This document shows positions 45,919 through 54,604 of a DNA stretch of 64,000 nucleotides, one piece after another (position 1 is the first letter of the stretch; the number at the start of each line of letters is the position of its first letter). The translations under genes and the position numbers were made by a program. Origin of the DNA: Halobacillus litoralis (GTDB lineage: Bacteria; Bacillota; Bacilli; Bacillales; Halobacillaceae); NCBI RefSeq assembly GCF_020171725.1, contig NZ_JAIVAJ010000006.1, forward strand, positions 310,001 through 374,000, read 5' to 3'. The notes beneath the pieces were generated by a model. The model had not been told where the DNA came from, searched no databases, and worked only from the letters and a program-made list of their open reading frames with translations.

Positions 45919-47823
45919 TTAAGCCTTTCTAAGGTCTTTTTTCAACAATCCTACAATAATTGCGCTGAGAATTGTTCCAGCAATAATTGCCACAATATAC
46001 AGAAGAATCTGCGTGATGCCGCCTTCGATCAATGGAATGATGATCGCGCCGCCGTGTGGGGCAGGAAGGCTGATTCCGAACATCATAACGAGCATACCCG
46101 TAAGGGCACTACCAGCTACCATGGATGGAATGACACGGGCAGGGTCTGCTGCAGCGAATGGAATCGCTCCTTCTGTGATGAAGAATGCGCCAAGCGGCAG
46201 GGCAGAAATTCCTGTTTCTTTTTCTTGTGCAGTGAATTTGTTTTTGAAAATAAGTGTTGCGACACCCATCGCAAGTGGTGGAACCATTCCACCAGCCATA
46301 GCGGCTGCAATGAAGGTGAAGTTTCCGGCATCAAGTGCAGCAATACCGAATGTGTAGGCTGCTTTGTTGACGGGACCACCCATGTCTACGGCCATCATAC
46401 CGCCGACAATCAGTCCGAGCAGTGCTAAGTTGGAACCGCTCATGTTTTCTAAGAAATTGAACAATCCAGTGTAAATGCTTGTTAATGGTTGGTTGATCAA
46501 CAGCATAATCATACCTGTTGCAAAAATTGATAGAACCGGATAGAAGAGAACGGTCTTCAGACCATCCAATACGGCAGGAAGCCCTTCAAGAGCTTTCTTA
46601 ATCAACAGTGTTAAATAACCAGCAAGGAAACCGGCGATCAAGCCGCCAAGGAATCCGGAGCCATTTCCTGCGTTCTCAGCAGATGTCTGTGTAATGGCAA
46701 TCAGACCACCGACCATACCTGGAGCAAATCCTGGACGATCCGCGATACTGGACGCAATGAAACCGGCAAGTACAGGTACAAGTAAGAAGAATGCATTAGC
46801 GCCGCCGATAATGTTCAGCATCTCTGCGAAGCGGTTGTATTGGTCACTGTCAGGGTTCGCTGAGTTGATTCCCCAGAAGAACGATAGGGCAATCAGAATT
46901 CCGCCACCGACAACAAATGGAAGCATGTTGGAAACACCGTTCATCAGGTGCTTATAGAAACCTTTACGCTGTCCTTTTTCGTCAGATGAGTCGGAAGAGG
47001 ATTTCCCGCCGCCTTCATAGATCGGTGCATCTTTATTGACAGCTTTCTTAATTAAGTCTTCGGCTTCGTGAATCGCTTTTGCAACGGGAACCTCAATGAC
47101 GGGCTTACCGTTGAAGCCACTCATATCGACATTGACATCGGCAGCCACGATAATGGCATCTGCTTCTGCAATGTCTTCATCTGTCAAACGGTTCTTGACT
47201 CCGCTTGAGCCGTTCGTTTGAACTTTGATTGGAACATTCATTTCTTTTGCTGTTGCTTTCAATTTATCGGCTGCCATATACGTGTGGGCAATACCTGTCG
47301 GGCACGCTGTAACGGCAAGAATCTTGCCTGCAGCACTTGAAGTTTCCGGCTCTTCATCGCCTTCTTCTTCCGCTTCTTTCGCATTGATCGCTTCAATGAC
47401 ATCAGCTTCCGTCTTAGCAGCTTCAAGCTTTTCACGGAAAGACGTGTCCATTAGGAAGGAAGACAAGCGTGATAGAGTCTCTAAGTGTGTGTTATTCGCG
47501 CCTTCTGAGGCGGCAATCATAAAGAATAGGTTCGTCGGTTGTCCGTCAAGGGATTCATAGTCGAGCCCATCTGCAGAACGCCCGAAAGCGATAGCAGGAT
47601 CCTTTACAGCGTTTGTTTTGGCGTGTGGAATCGCAATTCCTTCGCCAATTCCTGTTGTGCTTTGATCTTCGCGGGCTTGAATCGCCTGCTTGAATTCGTC
47701 ACGATTACTTAGTTTACCGGCAGCATCCAGTTTGCCGACAAGCTCATCAATCGCCTCTGGCTTAGAACTTGCCTTCATGTTCAACAAAATCGTATCTGTT
47801 GTCAGCAAATCCGTAATTCTCAT
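45919..47823 (-). CDS. fruA: Fructose-specific PTS enzyme IIABC
   Basis: 634 residues: EIIA (His67 in AIPHAKT), an acidic linker (about 149-162), EIIB (Cys174 in ACPTGIAHTYMAA) and the EIIC membrane domain from about residue 285. Imports fructose as fructose 1-phosphate. The start overlaps the end of fruK by 4 nt. Confidence 0.96.
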   Translation of the reverse strand: MRITDLLTTDTILLNMKASSKPEAIDELVGKLDAAGKLSNRDEFKQAIQAREDQSTTGIGEGIAIPHAKTNAVKDPAIAFGRSADGLDYESLDGQPTNLFFMIAASEGANNTHLETLSRLSSFLMDTSFREKLEAAKTEADVIEAINAKEAEEEGDEEPETSSAAGKILAVTACPTGIAHTYMAADKLKATAKEMNVPIKVQTNGSSGVKNRLTDEDIAEADAIIVAADVNVDMSGFNGKPVIEVPVAKAIHEAEDLIKKAVNKDAPIYEGGGKSSSDSSDEKGQRKGFYKHLMNGVSNMLPFVVGGGILIALSFFWGINSANPDSDQYNRFAEMLNIIGGANAFFLLVPVLAGFIASSIADRPGFAPGMVGGLIAITQTSAENAGNGSGFLGGLIAGFLAGYLTLLIKKALEGLPAVLDGLKTVLFYPVLSIFATGMIMLLINQPLTSIYTGLFNFLENMSGSNLALLGLIVGGMMAVDMGGPVNKAAYTFGIAALDAGNFTFIAAAMAGGMVPPLAMGVATLIFKNKFTAQEKETGISALPLGAFFITEGAIPFAAADPARVIPSMVAGSALTGMLVMMFGISLPAPHGGAIIIPLIEGGITQILLYIVAIIAGTILSAIIVGLLKKDLRKA

Positions 47824-48746
47824 TTTTGTTCCTCCTCTATTGATGTAAGGCTGATTTCATTCAGCAATTTATCTACATCTTCTTTTTGACATAAATCATC
47901 TTGGAAAGCTGTTGCGCTTCCTGAGGCGACCGCGAATCGGAAAGCTTCTTCTACCGGTTCCCCTTTATGAAGAGCAGAAGCAAATCCAGCAACCATCGAA
48001 TCGCCGGCACCTACAGAGTTTTTCACCTGTCCCTTAGGCACTTCAGCAAAAAGCTGTACATCTTCCCCAATATAGACAGCTCCTTGTCCCCCCATGGAAA
48101 CAATGACGTGTGAGACGCCTTGTTCAAAGAGCTTCCGCCCGTAATGAGCAGCCTGCTCTTTCGTTTCGACCTCTGCTTGGAAAAGGTCGCCGAGCTCATG
48201 GTGGTTCGGTTTGATCAAGTGTAGGGATGAACCGATTAGTTGCTTCAACGCTGATCCGGATGTGTCAGCAATCAGTTTCGTTCCCTGCTCCTCGCAAAGC
48301 TTAGCAATGGTGACATAAAAGTCATTAGGCAGGGAAGAAGGGACGCTTCCGGCAATGATCAGCGTATCTTCATCGGTCATCTCTTTGATTCGTCCGATCA
48401 GCTGATTTTGTTGTTCCTCTGTAATGACAGGGCCGGGACCATTGATTTCGGTTTCATCCGAACTTTTCAATTTTACATTGACCCTGGTCTTTCCTTCTGT
48501 AGAAATAAACTCACTCTTGATATTTTCTTTTTCCAAAGACTCTTGAATGAAGGCTCCTGTGAATCCGGCTTTGTAGCCAAGAGCAATCGTTTCAACTCCG
48601 AGCCTTTTCATCACGCGGGAAACGTTGATTCCTTTACCCCCCGGGTAGAAGAACGTTTCCTTCGCTCTGTTCAATGACCCACCCTCGAATTCATCAACAT
48701 GCATGATGTAATCGATTGAAGGGTTCAGCGTACATGTGTAAATCAT
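47820..48746 (-). CDS. fruK: 1-phosphofructokinase
   Basis: PfkB-family kinase, 308 residues, making fructose-1,6-bisphosphate, which is also the CggR and HprK signal. GGKGINVSR near the start and the C-terminal VGAGDSMVAGF catalytic Asp motif are present. Overlaps fruR and fruA by 4 nt each. Confidence 0.96.
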   Translation of the reverse strand: MIYTCTLNPSIDYIMHVDEFEGGSLNRAKETFFYPGGKGINVSRVMKRLGVETIALGYKAGFTGAFIQESLEKENIKSEFISTEGKTRVNVKLKSSDETEINGPGPVITEEQQNQLIGRIKEMTDEDTLIIAGSVPSSLPNDFYVTIAKLCEEQGTKLIADTSGSALKQLIGSSLHLIKPNHHELGDLFQAEVETKEQAAHYGRKLFEQGVSHVIVSMGGQGAVYIGEDVQLFAEVPKGQVKNSVGAGDSMVAGFASALHKGEPVEEAFRFAVASGSATAFQDDLCQKEDVDKLLNEISLTSIEEEQK

Positions 48747-49495
48747 GTTGTCACAACCTTTACTGTCGTTTTTTCCTTGTAAGGGTTCAACTCCAATTCG
48801 AAGTCATCTGTAATAATATCCGCCTCATGAAGTTCAGCAAACTTCGTGAATGAGACTTGTTCGAACTTTGTGTGATCAGCAAGAATATAGCGCTGTCTGG
48901 AGTGGTGGATGACGGCCTGCTTGATGGCCGCTTCTTCTGGGTCTGGTGTTGTATATCCGTCTGTTGCGTGGATCCCGTTCGCACCAATAAAGCATTTGTC
49001 GAAGCGGTACTGTTGTAAAGTCTGCATCGCTCCTGTACCGATGACCGCTTGTGTCCGGTGTTTGACAAGACCACCCAGGACATATGTTTTAATATGGTGT
49101 TCACTTAATAGGTCCAAATGATTCAGACCATTCGTTACCACAATAATTTCTTTATCTCGAAGGTGAGGGATCATGGCATACGTAGTCGATCCAGCATCAA
49201 GGAAAACACAGTCCCCATCTTTAATGAGAGAAGCAGCATGAAGAGCGATGCTTTCTTTCTCCTGAGCGTTTTTGATTGATTTCTCTCCCATGCTCAGTTC
49301 TTCGCTCGCCGTCTGCAAAAGGGAAGCTCCTCCATGAACACGTTGGAGGAGTCCTTTTTGCTCCAGCTGATCCAGATCTCTGCGGATCGTCGATTCGGAT
49401 GACCCGGTTTGATTCACTAAGTCTTTTATTTTGACTGTATGATGGTTTTTGACAGATTCTAGAATGAGTTGTTGTCTTTCTGGAGTAAGCATCAT
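48743..49495 (-). CDS. fruR: DeoR-family fructose operon repressor
   Basis: 250 residues with the DeoR helix-turn-helix (SSESTIRRDLDQLEQKGLLQRVHGG) and a sugar-phosphate-binding domain (DAGSTTYAMIPHL). Expected effector is fructose 1-phosphate. Starts with two ATGs after AAGGAGG. First gene of the fru-pts operon. Confidence 0.94.
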   Translation of the reverse strand: MMLTPERQQLILESVKNHHTVKIKDLVNQTGSSESTIRRDLDQLEQKGLLQRVHGGASLLQTASEELSMGEKSIKNAQEKESIALHAASLIKDGDCVFLDAGSTTYAMIPHLRDKEIIVVTNGLNHLDLLSEHHIKTYVLGGLVKHRTQAVIGTGAMQTLQQYRFDKCFIGANGIHATDGYTTPDPEEAAIKQAVIHHSRQRYILADHTKFEQVSFTKFAELHEADIITDDFELELNPYKEKTTVKVVTT

Positions 49496-49522
49496 GGCGC
49501 CTCCTTAGAACTTTCTATGTAT

Positions 49523-49551
49523 ATCATAAAAGAAAACCCTTTCATTTGCAA
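49523..49551 (-). promoter_or_regulatory. Promoter of the fru-pts operon with a cre-like spacer
   Basis: Minus strand: TTGCAA (49551-49546), 17-nt spacer, TATGAT (49528-49523). The spacer contains TGAAAGGGTTTTCT (49544-49531), which fits the cre consensus except for the central C. CcpA bound there would block the polymerase. Confidence 0.7.
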
Positions 49552-49590
49552 TCAAAAACTATCAAAAACTTTCAAAACGCATCAAAAAAG
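49551..49590. repeat. Four tandem 10-bp repeats upstream of fruR
   Basis: ATCAAAAACT, ATCAAAAACT, TTCAAAACGC, ATCAAAAAAG lie end to end, one helical turn apart, directly upstream of the -35. Direct TTTTGAT-type repeats are a plausible FruR operator. Confidence 0.6.
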
Positions 49591-49614
49591 TGACCACAGC
49601 GCTTCACTGTGGTC
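49584..49614 (-). terminator. Terminator of the Fur-box gene
   Basis: Minus strand: stem TGACCACAG / CTGTGGTCA with a 7-nt loop and six Ts. It overlaps the stop codon of the upstream gene and the last operator repeat of fruR. Confidence 0.88.
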
Positions 49615-50113
49615 ATGACGGGATATGGAGGGAAGGATTCTCCCACTCAACAAATGACTCTCCATACAATAAATGGTAGGTTTTGATGCGGTCAGGCGGT
49701 GAGTGGAACATATGATACGAGCACTGAATCGCTGACCGACAGTAGTGCTCGATTTCCTGTTTCTTCCTTTGTAATACGAATTTTTTGAATGTACGCTCGT
49801 TTTCTGTTTCTTCTATAATCACGTGGTTCAACGTCAGCTTATTTTCCTGATCGAACGTCTCCCAATATTTACAGAACCAAGAAAGATCGGGACGGGTATC
49901 TAAAGCGGCTTGCAGGAAATGATCGACGATTTGGGCGAGCTGCAGGTAATAGCATCCGTAATCGGGAAAGTTTCCTTTATTTAAATGACGCTGCTTCCGT
50001 TCAATTAATTGAAGGATTCGAACTGTGGACCGTTCGTGAACAGGCCACTGGTAAACGTGTTCGATAAGTTCATCAACAAAAATCTGAAGTTCATGTTTCC
50101 AGCATGGTTTCAT
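49613..50113 (-). CDS. Unrecognised protein under a Fur-type promoter
   Basis: 166 residues, soluble, no signal peptide, no membrane helix. It is mostly helical and rich in Tyr, His and Trp, with scattered Cys (positions 4, 54, 81, and HYCRSAIQCSYHMFH near 128-140). AGAGGTGA precedes the ATG. The promoter carries a good Fur box, so it should be made under iron limitation. It is monocistronic: its own terminator follows. I do not recognise the family and assign no function. Confidence 0.72.
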   Translation of the reverse strand: MKPCWKHELQIFVDELIEHVYQWPVHERSTVRILQLIERKQRHLNKGNFPDYGCYYLQLAQIVDHFLQAALDTRPDLSWFCKYWETFDQENKLTLNHVIIEETENERTFKKFVLQRKKQEIEHYCRSAIQCSYHMFHSPPDRIKTYHLLYGESFVEWENPSLHIPS

Positions 50114-50134
50114 ATGTAATCACCTCTGATTTTA

Positions 50135-50163
50135 TATTAATTGAAAATGATTCTCAATGTCAA
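50135..50163 (-). promoter_or_regulatory. Promoter of the Fur-box gene
   Basis: Minus strand: TTGACA (50163-50158), 17-nt spacer, TTAATA (50140-50135). Confidence 0.7.
50142..50156. promoter_or_regulatory. Fur box
   Basis: TGAAAATGATTCTCA matches the 7-1-7 Fur consensus TGATAAT-N-ATTATCA at 12 of 14 specified positions. It fills the spacer between -35 and -10. Confidence 0.82.
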
Positions 50164-50181
50164 CTAAACTTCAGATTGTTG

Positions 50182-50210
50182 TTGATGCGTAAAGGCTTTT
50201 ATGCTACATT
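50182..50210 (+). promoter_or_regulatory. Promoter of secG
   Basis: TTGATG (50182-50187), 17-nt spacer, TACATT (50205-50210) with TGC before the -10. Confidence 0.65.
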
Positions 50211-50251
50211 TAAACTAGTCATTTGTACGTCTTTAGGAGGTGTGGCACATC

Positions 50252-50485
50252 ATGGAAACACTCGCGATCACGCTATTAGCGATTGATACGATTGCTCTTA
50301 TCGTACTTGTATTGCTTCAGTCTGGTAAAAGTGCCGGTCTTTCAGGAGCTATTTCCGGTGGGGCTGAGCAGTTATTCGGAAAACAAAAAGCACGAGGAAT
50401 CGACGCTGTTCTTCACAAAGCAACGATTGTAACAGGTGTACTTTTCTTCGTATTGGCTTTCTTATCCGCTTATATCTTAGGGTAA
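50252..50485 (+). CDS. secG: Preprotein translocase subunit SecG
   Basis: 77 residues with two membrane helices around the conserved loop [20 protein letters not shown]. Works with SecYE in export. ATG 50252 is used; AGGAGGTG lies 11 nt upstream, a little far. Same position ahead of est-rnr-smpB as in B. subtilis. Confidence 0.95.
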   Translation: METLAITLLAIDTIALIVLVLLQSGKSAGLSGAISGGAEQLFGKQKARGIDAVLHKATIVTGVLFFVLAFLSAYILG

Positions 50486-50496
50486 ATAGAGTAAAT

Positions 50497-50525
50497 AAAC
50501 CGCGCTTGTTTAAGCGCGGTTTTTC
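50497..50525 (+). terminator. Terminator of secG
   Basis: Stem AACCGCGCTT / AAGCGCGGTT with a 4-nt loop and Ts. Confidence 0.92.
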
Positions 50526-50664
50526 TATATGGTTCATAACTTCCATTAATATCCAATAAACGTATGCATTTACGCTTTTCACTATAGTGGGATAAACTAG
50601 AAAACGTATGGAATAAGAATGAAAATTATAAATTTGGAAATAGATGAAGTAAGGAGAATCAATC

Positions 50665-51408
50665 ATGAAAATTAAACAACCTAAACCCTTTACGTTTGAG
50701 GAAGGCGAGCGTGCGGTATTATTATTACATGGCTTTACTGGGCATTCAGCAGACGTTCGGATGCTCGGACGATTTTTACAAAAGCATGGATACACAACGC
50801 ATGCTCCGATCTACCGAGGACATGGGCAGGAGCTCGAAGCTTTAATTGATGCCCGTCCTGAACAATGGTGGGCGGATGTGCAGGACGCATTGAACCACCT
50901 CAAGGAACTTGGATATGAGAAGATCGCCGTAGCTGGACTTTCGCTCGGTGGAGTGCTCAGCTTGAAGCTCGCGTATTCTGAGCCGATCAAAGGCGTTGTG
51001 ACGATGTGTGCGCCGATGTTCTTTGATAATGAAAAACAATTAACACAAGGATTCGAATTCAAAGCAAGACAGTACAAGCAGCTGGAAGGTAAAGATCAGG
51101 AAACGATCGATCAAGAAGTGGAGCAGATGCTCGAACGTTCCGAACCGATGTTTCATGAACTTGGCAAACTAATCGAAAGTGTTCATGACGATGTCGATCA
51201 AATCTATACACCTACCTTTGTGGTACAAGCAGAACAAGATGAGATGATTAATACAGATAGTGCACAGTACATTTATGATCAAGTAGAAGCCGATCAAAAA
51301 GATATGAAATGGTACAAAAACTCAGGACACGTGATCACCATGGATAAAGAGAAAGAAGAGCTGCACGAAGATATACTTGCCTTCTTAGAGTCTCTGGACT
51401 GGTCGTGA
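50665..51408 (+). CDS. est: Carboxylesterase (Est/YvaK family)
   Basis: Alpha/beta hydrolase, 247 residues. Triad: Ser93 in GLSLGG, Asp192, His222; oxyanion region LLHGFTG. Similar to the thermostable Est30 and YvaK enzymes, which cleave short-chain esters. GTAAGGAGAA precedes the ATG. The physiological substrate is unknown. Confidence 0.92.
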   Translation: MKIKQPKPFTFEEGERAVLLLHGFTGHSADVRMLGRFLQKHGYTTHAPIYRGHGQELEALIDARPEQWWADVQDALNHLKELGYEKIAVAGLSLGGVLSLKLAYSEPIKGVVTMCAPMFFDNEKQLTQGFEFKARQYKQLEGKDQETIDQEVEQMLERSEPMFHELGKLIESVHDDVDQIYTPTFVVQAEQDEMINTDSAQYIYDQVEADQKDMKWYKNSGHVITMDKEKEELHEDILAFLESLDWS

Positions 51409-51440
51409 ACGTATTCCTATACCAAAGGAGGTACGAGGAA

Positions 51441-53744
51441 ATGAACGAAGAATTAAAGCAGCAGATTTTGGACTACTTTAAAGAATCCGCATCGAAGCCT
51501 TTGTCTGTTCAAGAACTGGAAGATGAGCTTCAACTGGAGGACGGTGCAGGCTTCAGAGAGCTTATGAAGACGTTGAATGCTCTTGAAGAGGAAGGAGAAT
51601 TGGTTCGGACAAGAAAGAACCGGTTCGGGCTTCCTGAAAAGATGAATCTGATCCGAGGGAGAATCCAGATGCACGCAAAGGGGTTCGCCTTTTTAATCCC
51701 GGATGAAGAGGACAAAGACGATGTCTATCTTCACCACTCTGATTTGCATTCTGCCATGAACAACGACAAGGTGCTCGTACGCATTGAAAAGAGAGACGAG
51801 CAAGGGCAGAGACCGGAAGGGACGGTCATCCGTATCTTGGAACGTGCCACGAATCGTGTGGTCGGAACATATGAGTCGAGCCGAAACTTCGGATTCGTAG
51901 TAGCAGATGATAAACGAATACCGAACGATATCTTCATTCCGAAGGGTCAGACGAATGGAGCGGTTGATGGTCACAAAGTGATTGTTGAGATCACGAAGTT
52001 CCCGGAAGAGCGTATGAGCGCAGAAGGGGAAATCATTGAGATTCTCGGTCACAAAAATGATCCGGGTATCGACATTATCTCGATTATTTATAAACACGGA
52101 ATCAAAGTGGACTTCCCAGATGAAGTGCTGCAGCAGGCAGCTGAAACGCCTGATCAGATTTCAGAAGATGAAATCAAAAACCGCCGTGATTTGAGAGACG
52201 AGACGATTGTTACGATCGATGGCGCAGATGCCAAGGATTTGGACGATGCCGTAACCGTCAAAAAATTGGATAACGGTCACTTCAAATTAGGCGTTCACAT
52301 TGCGGATGTCACGTATTATGTGGACGAGAACTCCCCGATTGATAAAGAAGCACGGGAACGCGCTACAAGTGTGTACTTAGTGGATCGGGTGATTCCGATG
52401 ATTCCGCACCGTCTTTCGAATGGAATCTGTTCCTTGAACCCACAGGTGGACCGCCTTACGTTGTCGTGTGAAATGGAAATCGACCAGAACGGAGACGTTG
52501 TCGGTCACGAAATTTTCCAAAGTGTGATCAAGACGAATGAACGTATGACCTACAAGGATGTGAACAGCATTCTGGAAGATGAGGATGCGGAACTGATCGA
52601 GAAATACAAAGAGCTCGTGCCGATGTTCCGTGACATGGCTGGGCTTGCTAAAACGCTGAGAGAGAAGCGGATGCGCCGTGGTGCCATTGACTTTGATTTC
52701 AAAGAAGCCGGTGTTGTCGTCGATGAGGAAGGAAAAGCCGTAGACGTGCGCTTGCGTGAACGTTCAGTGGCAGAACGCTTGATTGAAGAATTCATGCTGG
52801 CTGCAAACGAAACGATTGCCGAGCACTTCCACTGGATGGAGGTTCCGTTCATTCACCGCGTCCACCAGGATCCGGATGAAGGCAAACTGCAGAACTTCTT
52901 TGAGTTCGTCGCAAATATGGGCTATGTCGTCAAAGGAACAGCAGATAACGTTCACCCACAGGCCCTTCAAAAGGTGCTGGAGGAAGTGAAGGGAACGCAG
53001 GAGGATATGATTATATCCAAGCTGATGCTTCGTTCCATGCAGCAGGCGAAATACGACCCACAGAGTCTTGGTCACTTTGGTCTTGCGACAGACTTCTATA
53101 CGCACTTCACATCACCGATCCGACGTTATCCGGACTTGATCGTCCACCGTCTGATCCGCACTTATGTGGTGGAGAAGCAATTGGACGACCGTACGCAGAA
53201 GCACTGGAAGGATCAAATGCCTGAAATCGCCCGTCACTCTTCTGAAATGGAGCGTGCCGCTGTAGATGCGGAACGTGAAACCGATGACCTGAAGAAGGCT
53301 GAATTCATGCAGGATAAAATCGGTGAAGAATACGAAGGCGTCATCAGCTCTGTGACAAGCTTCGGTATGTTCGTCGAGCTGCCAAATACAGTGGAAGGTC
53401 TCGTTCACGTCAGCACGCTGACAGACGATTACTACCAATTCCATGAAAAGCAGTTTGCGATGATCGGGGAACGGACAGGGAACGTATTCAGGATCGGTGA
53501 TGAAGTCACCATTCGAGTGACGAACGTAAACTTGGATGAACGCGTCGTGGACTTTGAGATTGACGGCATGAAACCGAGAAAAGAACGCCCTCGTAAAGAC
53601 CGACCGAAGCAGGTTGATTCCAAGTCCCCAGACCGTAAAGTCCGGGATCGGAAAAAGAAGAAAAAGAAAAACAAGCAGAAAGGCAACAAGCCTTTTTACG
53701 CAAATAAAGGAGTCCCGAAAAAGGGACGCAAAAAGAAGAAGTAA
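51441..53744 (+). CDS. rnr: Ribonuclease R
   Basis: 3'-5' exoribonuclease, 767 residues: N-terminal helix-turn-helix, two cold-shock domains, RNB catalytic domain (DAKDLDDAV metal-binding acids), S1 domain ([18 protein letters not shown]) and a lysine-rich tail. ATG 51441 after AAAGGAGG and GAGGAA is used; an in-frame ATG at 51405 overlaps est. In trans-translation it degrades the mRNA released by tmRNA; smpB and ssrA are just downstream. Confidence 0.96.
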   Translation: MNEELKQQILDYFKESASKPLSVQELEDELQLEDGAGFRELMKTLNALEEEGELVRTRKNRFGLPEKMNLIRGRIQMHAKGFAFLIPDEEDKDDVYLHHSDLHSAMNNDKVLVRIEKRDEQGQRPEGTVIRILERATNRVVGTYESSRNFGFVVADDKRIPNDIFIPKGQTNGAVDGHKVIVEITKFPEERMSAEGEIIEILGHKNDPGIDIISIIYKHGIKVDFPDEVLQQAAETPDQISEDEIKNRRDLRDETIVTIDGADAKDLDDAVTVKKLDNGHFKLGVHIADVTYYVDENSPIDKEARERATSVYLVDRVIPMIPHRLSNGICSLNPQVDRLTLSCEMEIDQNGDVVGHEIFQSVIKTNERMTYKDVNSILEDEDAELIEKYKELVPMFRDMAGLAKTLREKRMRRGAIDFDFKEAGVVVDEEGKAVDVRLRERSVAERLIEEFMLAANETIAEHFHWMEVPFIHRVHQDPDEGKLQNFFEFVANMGYVVKGTADNVHPQALQKVLEEVKGTQEDMIISKLMLRSMQQAKYDPQSLGHFGLATDFYTHFTSPIRRYPDLIVHRLIRTYVVEKQLDDRTQKHWKDQMPEIARHSSEMERAAVDAERETDDLKKAEFMQDKIGEEYEGVISSVTSFGMFVELPNTVEGLVHVSTLTDDYYQFHEKQFAMIGERTGNVFRIGDEVTIRVTNVNLDERVVDFEIDGMKPRKERPRKDRPKQVDSKSPDRKVRDRKKKKKKNKQKGNKPFYANKGVPKKGRKKKK

Positions 53745-53751
53745 TGCTTGT

Positions 53752-53784
53752 AACGCAAGGGGTGAAGAGCCTCTTGCGTTTTTT
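53752..53784 (+). terminator. Terminator of rnr
   Basis: Stem AACGCAAG / CTTGCGTT, 13-nt loop, T run. Confidence 0.87.
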
Positions 53785-53792
53785 CTGCACTC

Positions 53793-53925
53793 AAAACGGT
53801 CTTGAAAGATGATCTCACGACCGTTTCGGAAGTGGGGCATGATGAAAAACGTCTAGAGGATGAATCTCACAACCACTTCAGCAGGAGGAGGTTGCTGAAA
53901 ACGACAAGAGAGATTGTCACGTCGA
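53793..53925. other. Structured non-coding stretch after rnr
   Basis: Several perfect short hairpins in a row: AAACGGTC/GACCGTTT (53794-53801, 53819-53826), GAAGTGG/CCACTTC (53829-53835, 53873-53879), TCAGCA/TGCTGA (53878-53883, 53893-53898) and GACAA/TTGTC. An overlapping open frame lacks a ribosome-binding site and runs into the next gene's terminator. No promoter is evident. Confidence 0.4.
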
Positions 53926-53933
53926 TTTTGGTC

Positions 53934-53967
53934 AAAAAAAGTGCAGGGGAGCCATTCCCCTGCACAT
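53934..53967 (-). terminator. Terminator of the DUF2829-like gene
   Basis: Minus strand: stem GTGCAGGGGA / TCCCCTGCAC with a 5-nt loop and seven Ts. Confidence 0.92.
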
Positions 53968-53978
53968 GTTCATCTATA

Positions 53979-54398
53979 TTAGGCACTGACAGCACTTTTT
54001 ACCTGCGCAACATCCTGCTCATTCAAGTAAGCAGCGGACTGATTGAAGTCGATTTCTACACAGCGGGACCACGTGCACAAGTCGCTTTCGTCAATCTGGT
54101 GATTGTTTTTCACTAATCCGTTCTCTTTCGAGCAGATTTGGTAAGAAACGAACAGCTTGTCTTTGACTAGTTCAGCATCGTGAGCGACAGAGACGATCGT
54201 CCAGCTATCCTTCGTCGTTTCGCCCCAATCATCCGCCAGCGTATCCTCAACAGATGGCTGGTAAATGTGTGGCTCATTATGGTCAAAAAACTGTAGACGT
54301 CCTTTTTCATCTTTGAAAATATACCCTTTGTCTTCCCAAGCTTTACGTGACAATGCATGTCCCTCATCCAATAGGCGAGCGGCAAATAAAAAGTTCAT
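53979..54398 (-). CDS. DUF2829 (Tad2-like) domain protein with C-terminal extension
   Basis: 139 residues. The first ~65 fit the DUF2829 pattern: FAARLLDEGHALSRKAWEDKG, later PHIYQPSVEDTLADDWGE. This is the fold of the phage protein Tad2, which binds the cyclic ADP-ribose signal of Thoeris immunity. The other ~70 residues are an extension I do not recognise. The ATG at 54398 is 8 nt after AGGA; the ATG at 54404 is too close. No phage genes surround it. The family call is by eye. Confidence 0.55.
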   Translation of the reverse strand: MNFLFAARLLDEGHALSRKAWEDKGYIFKDEKGRLQFFDHNEPHIYQPSVEDTLADDWGETTKDSWTIVSVAHDAELVKDKLFVSYQICSKENGLVKNNHQIDESDLCTWSRCVEIDFNQSAAYLNEQDVAQVKSAVSA

Positions 54399-54554
54399 AT
54401 TCATGTTCCTTTCTTCGCGTTAGAAATTTTTCCTTTAAGAATTTTATTCACGACGCCAAGCAATGTCAACGGTTGTCACAGAACCATCACAATGAAAAGG
54501 CTTTATTGAGGTGAAGGGGTAAAATCAGGCTCTCATCTCTGGTTGTTTTTAACA

Positions 54555-54591
54555 AAAGCCCCTCTCTATCCAACATAGTCGAGGGGCTTTC
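54555..54591 (-). terminator. Terminator of the GNAT gene
   Basis: Minus strand: stem AAAGCCCCTC / GAGGGGCTTT with a 16-nt loop and a short T run. Confidence 0.8.
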
Positions 54592-54604
54592 ATTAAGGAT
54601 TAAT

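Noticed and set aside
49551-49590. CRISPR-like array
   Set aside because: The 10-bp units are contiguous with no spacers and abut a promoter; they fit an operator better. No CRISPR array was seen anywhere in the window.
53802-54116. Open frame of 104 codons on the plus strand
   Set aside because: It has no ribosome-binding site, crosses the minus-strand terminator at 53934-53967 and then runs antisense through the DUF2829-like gene.
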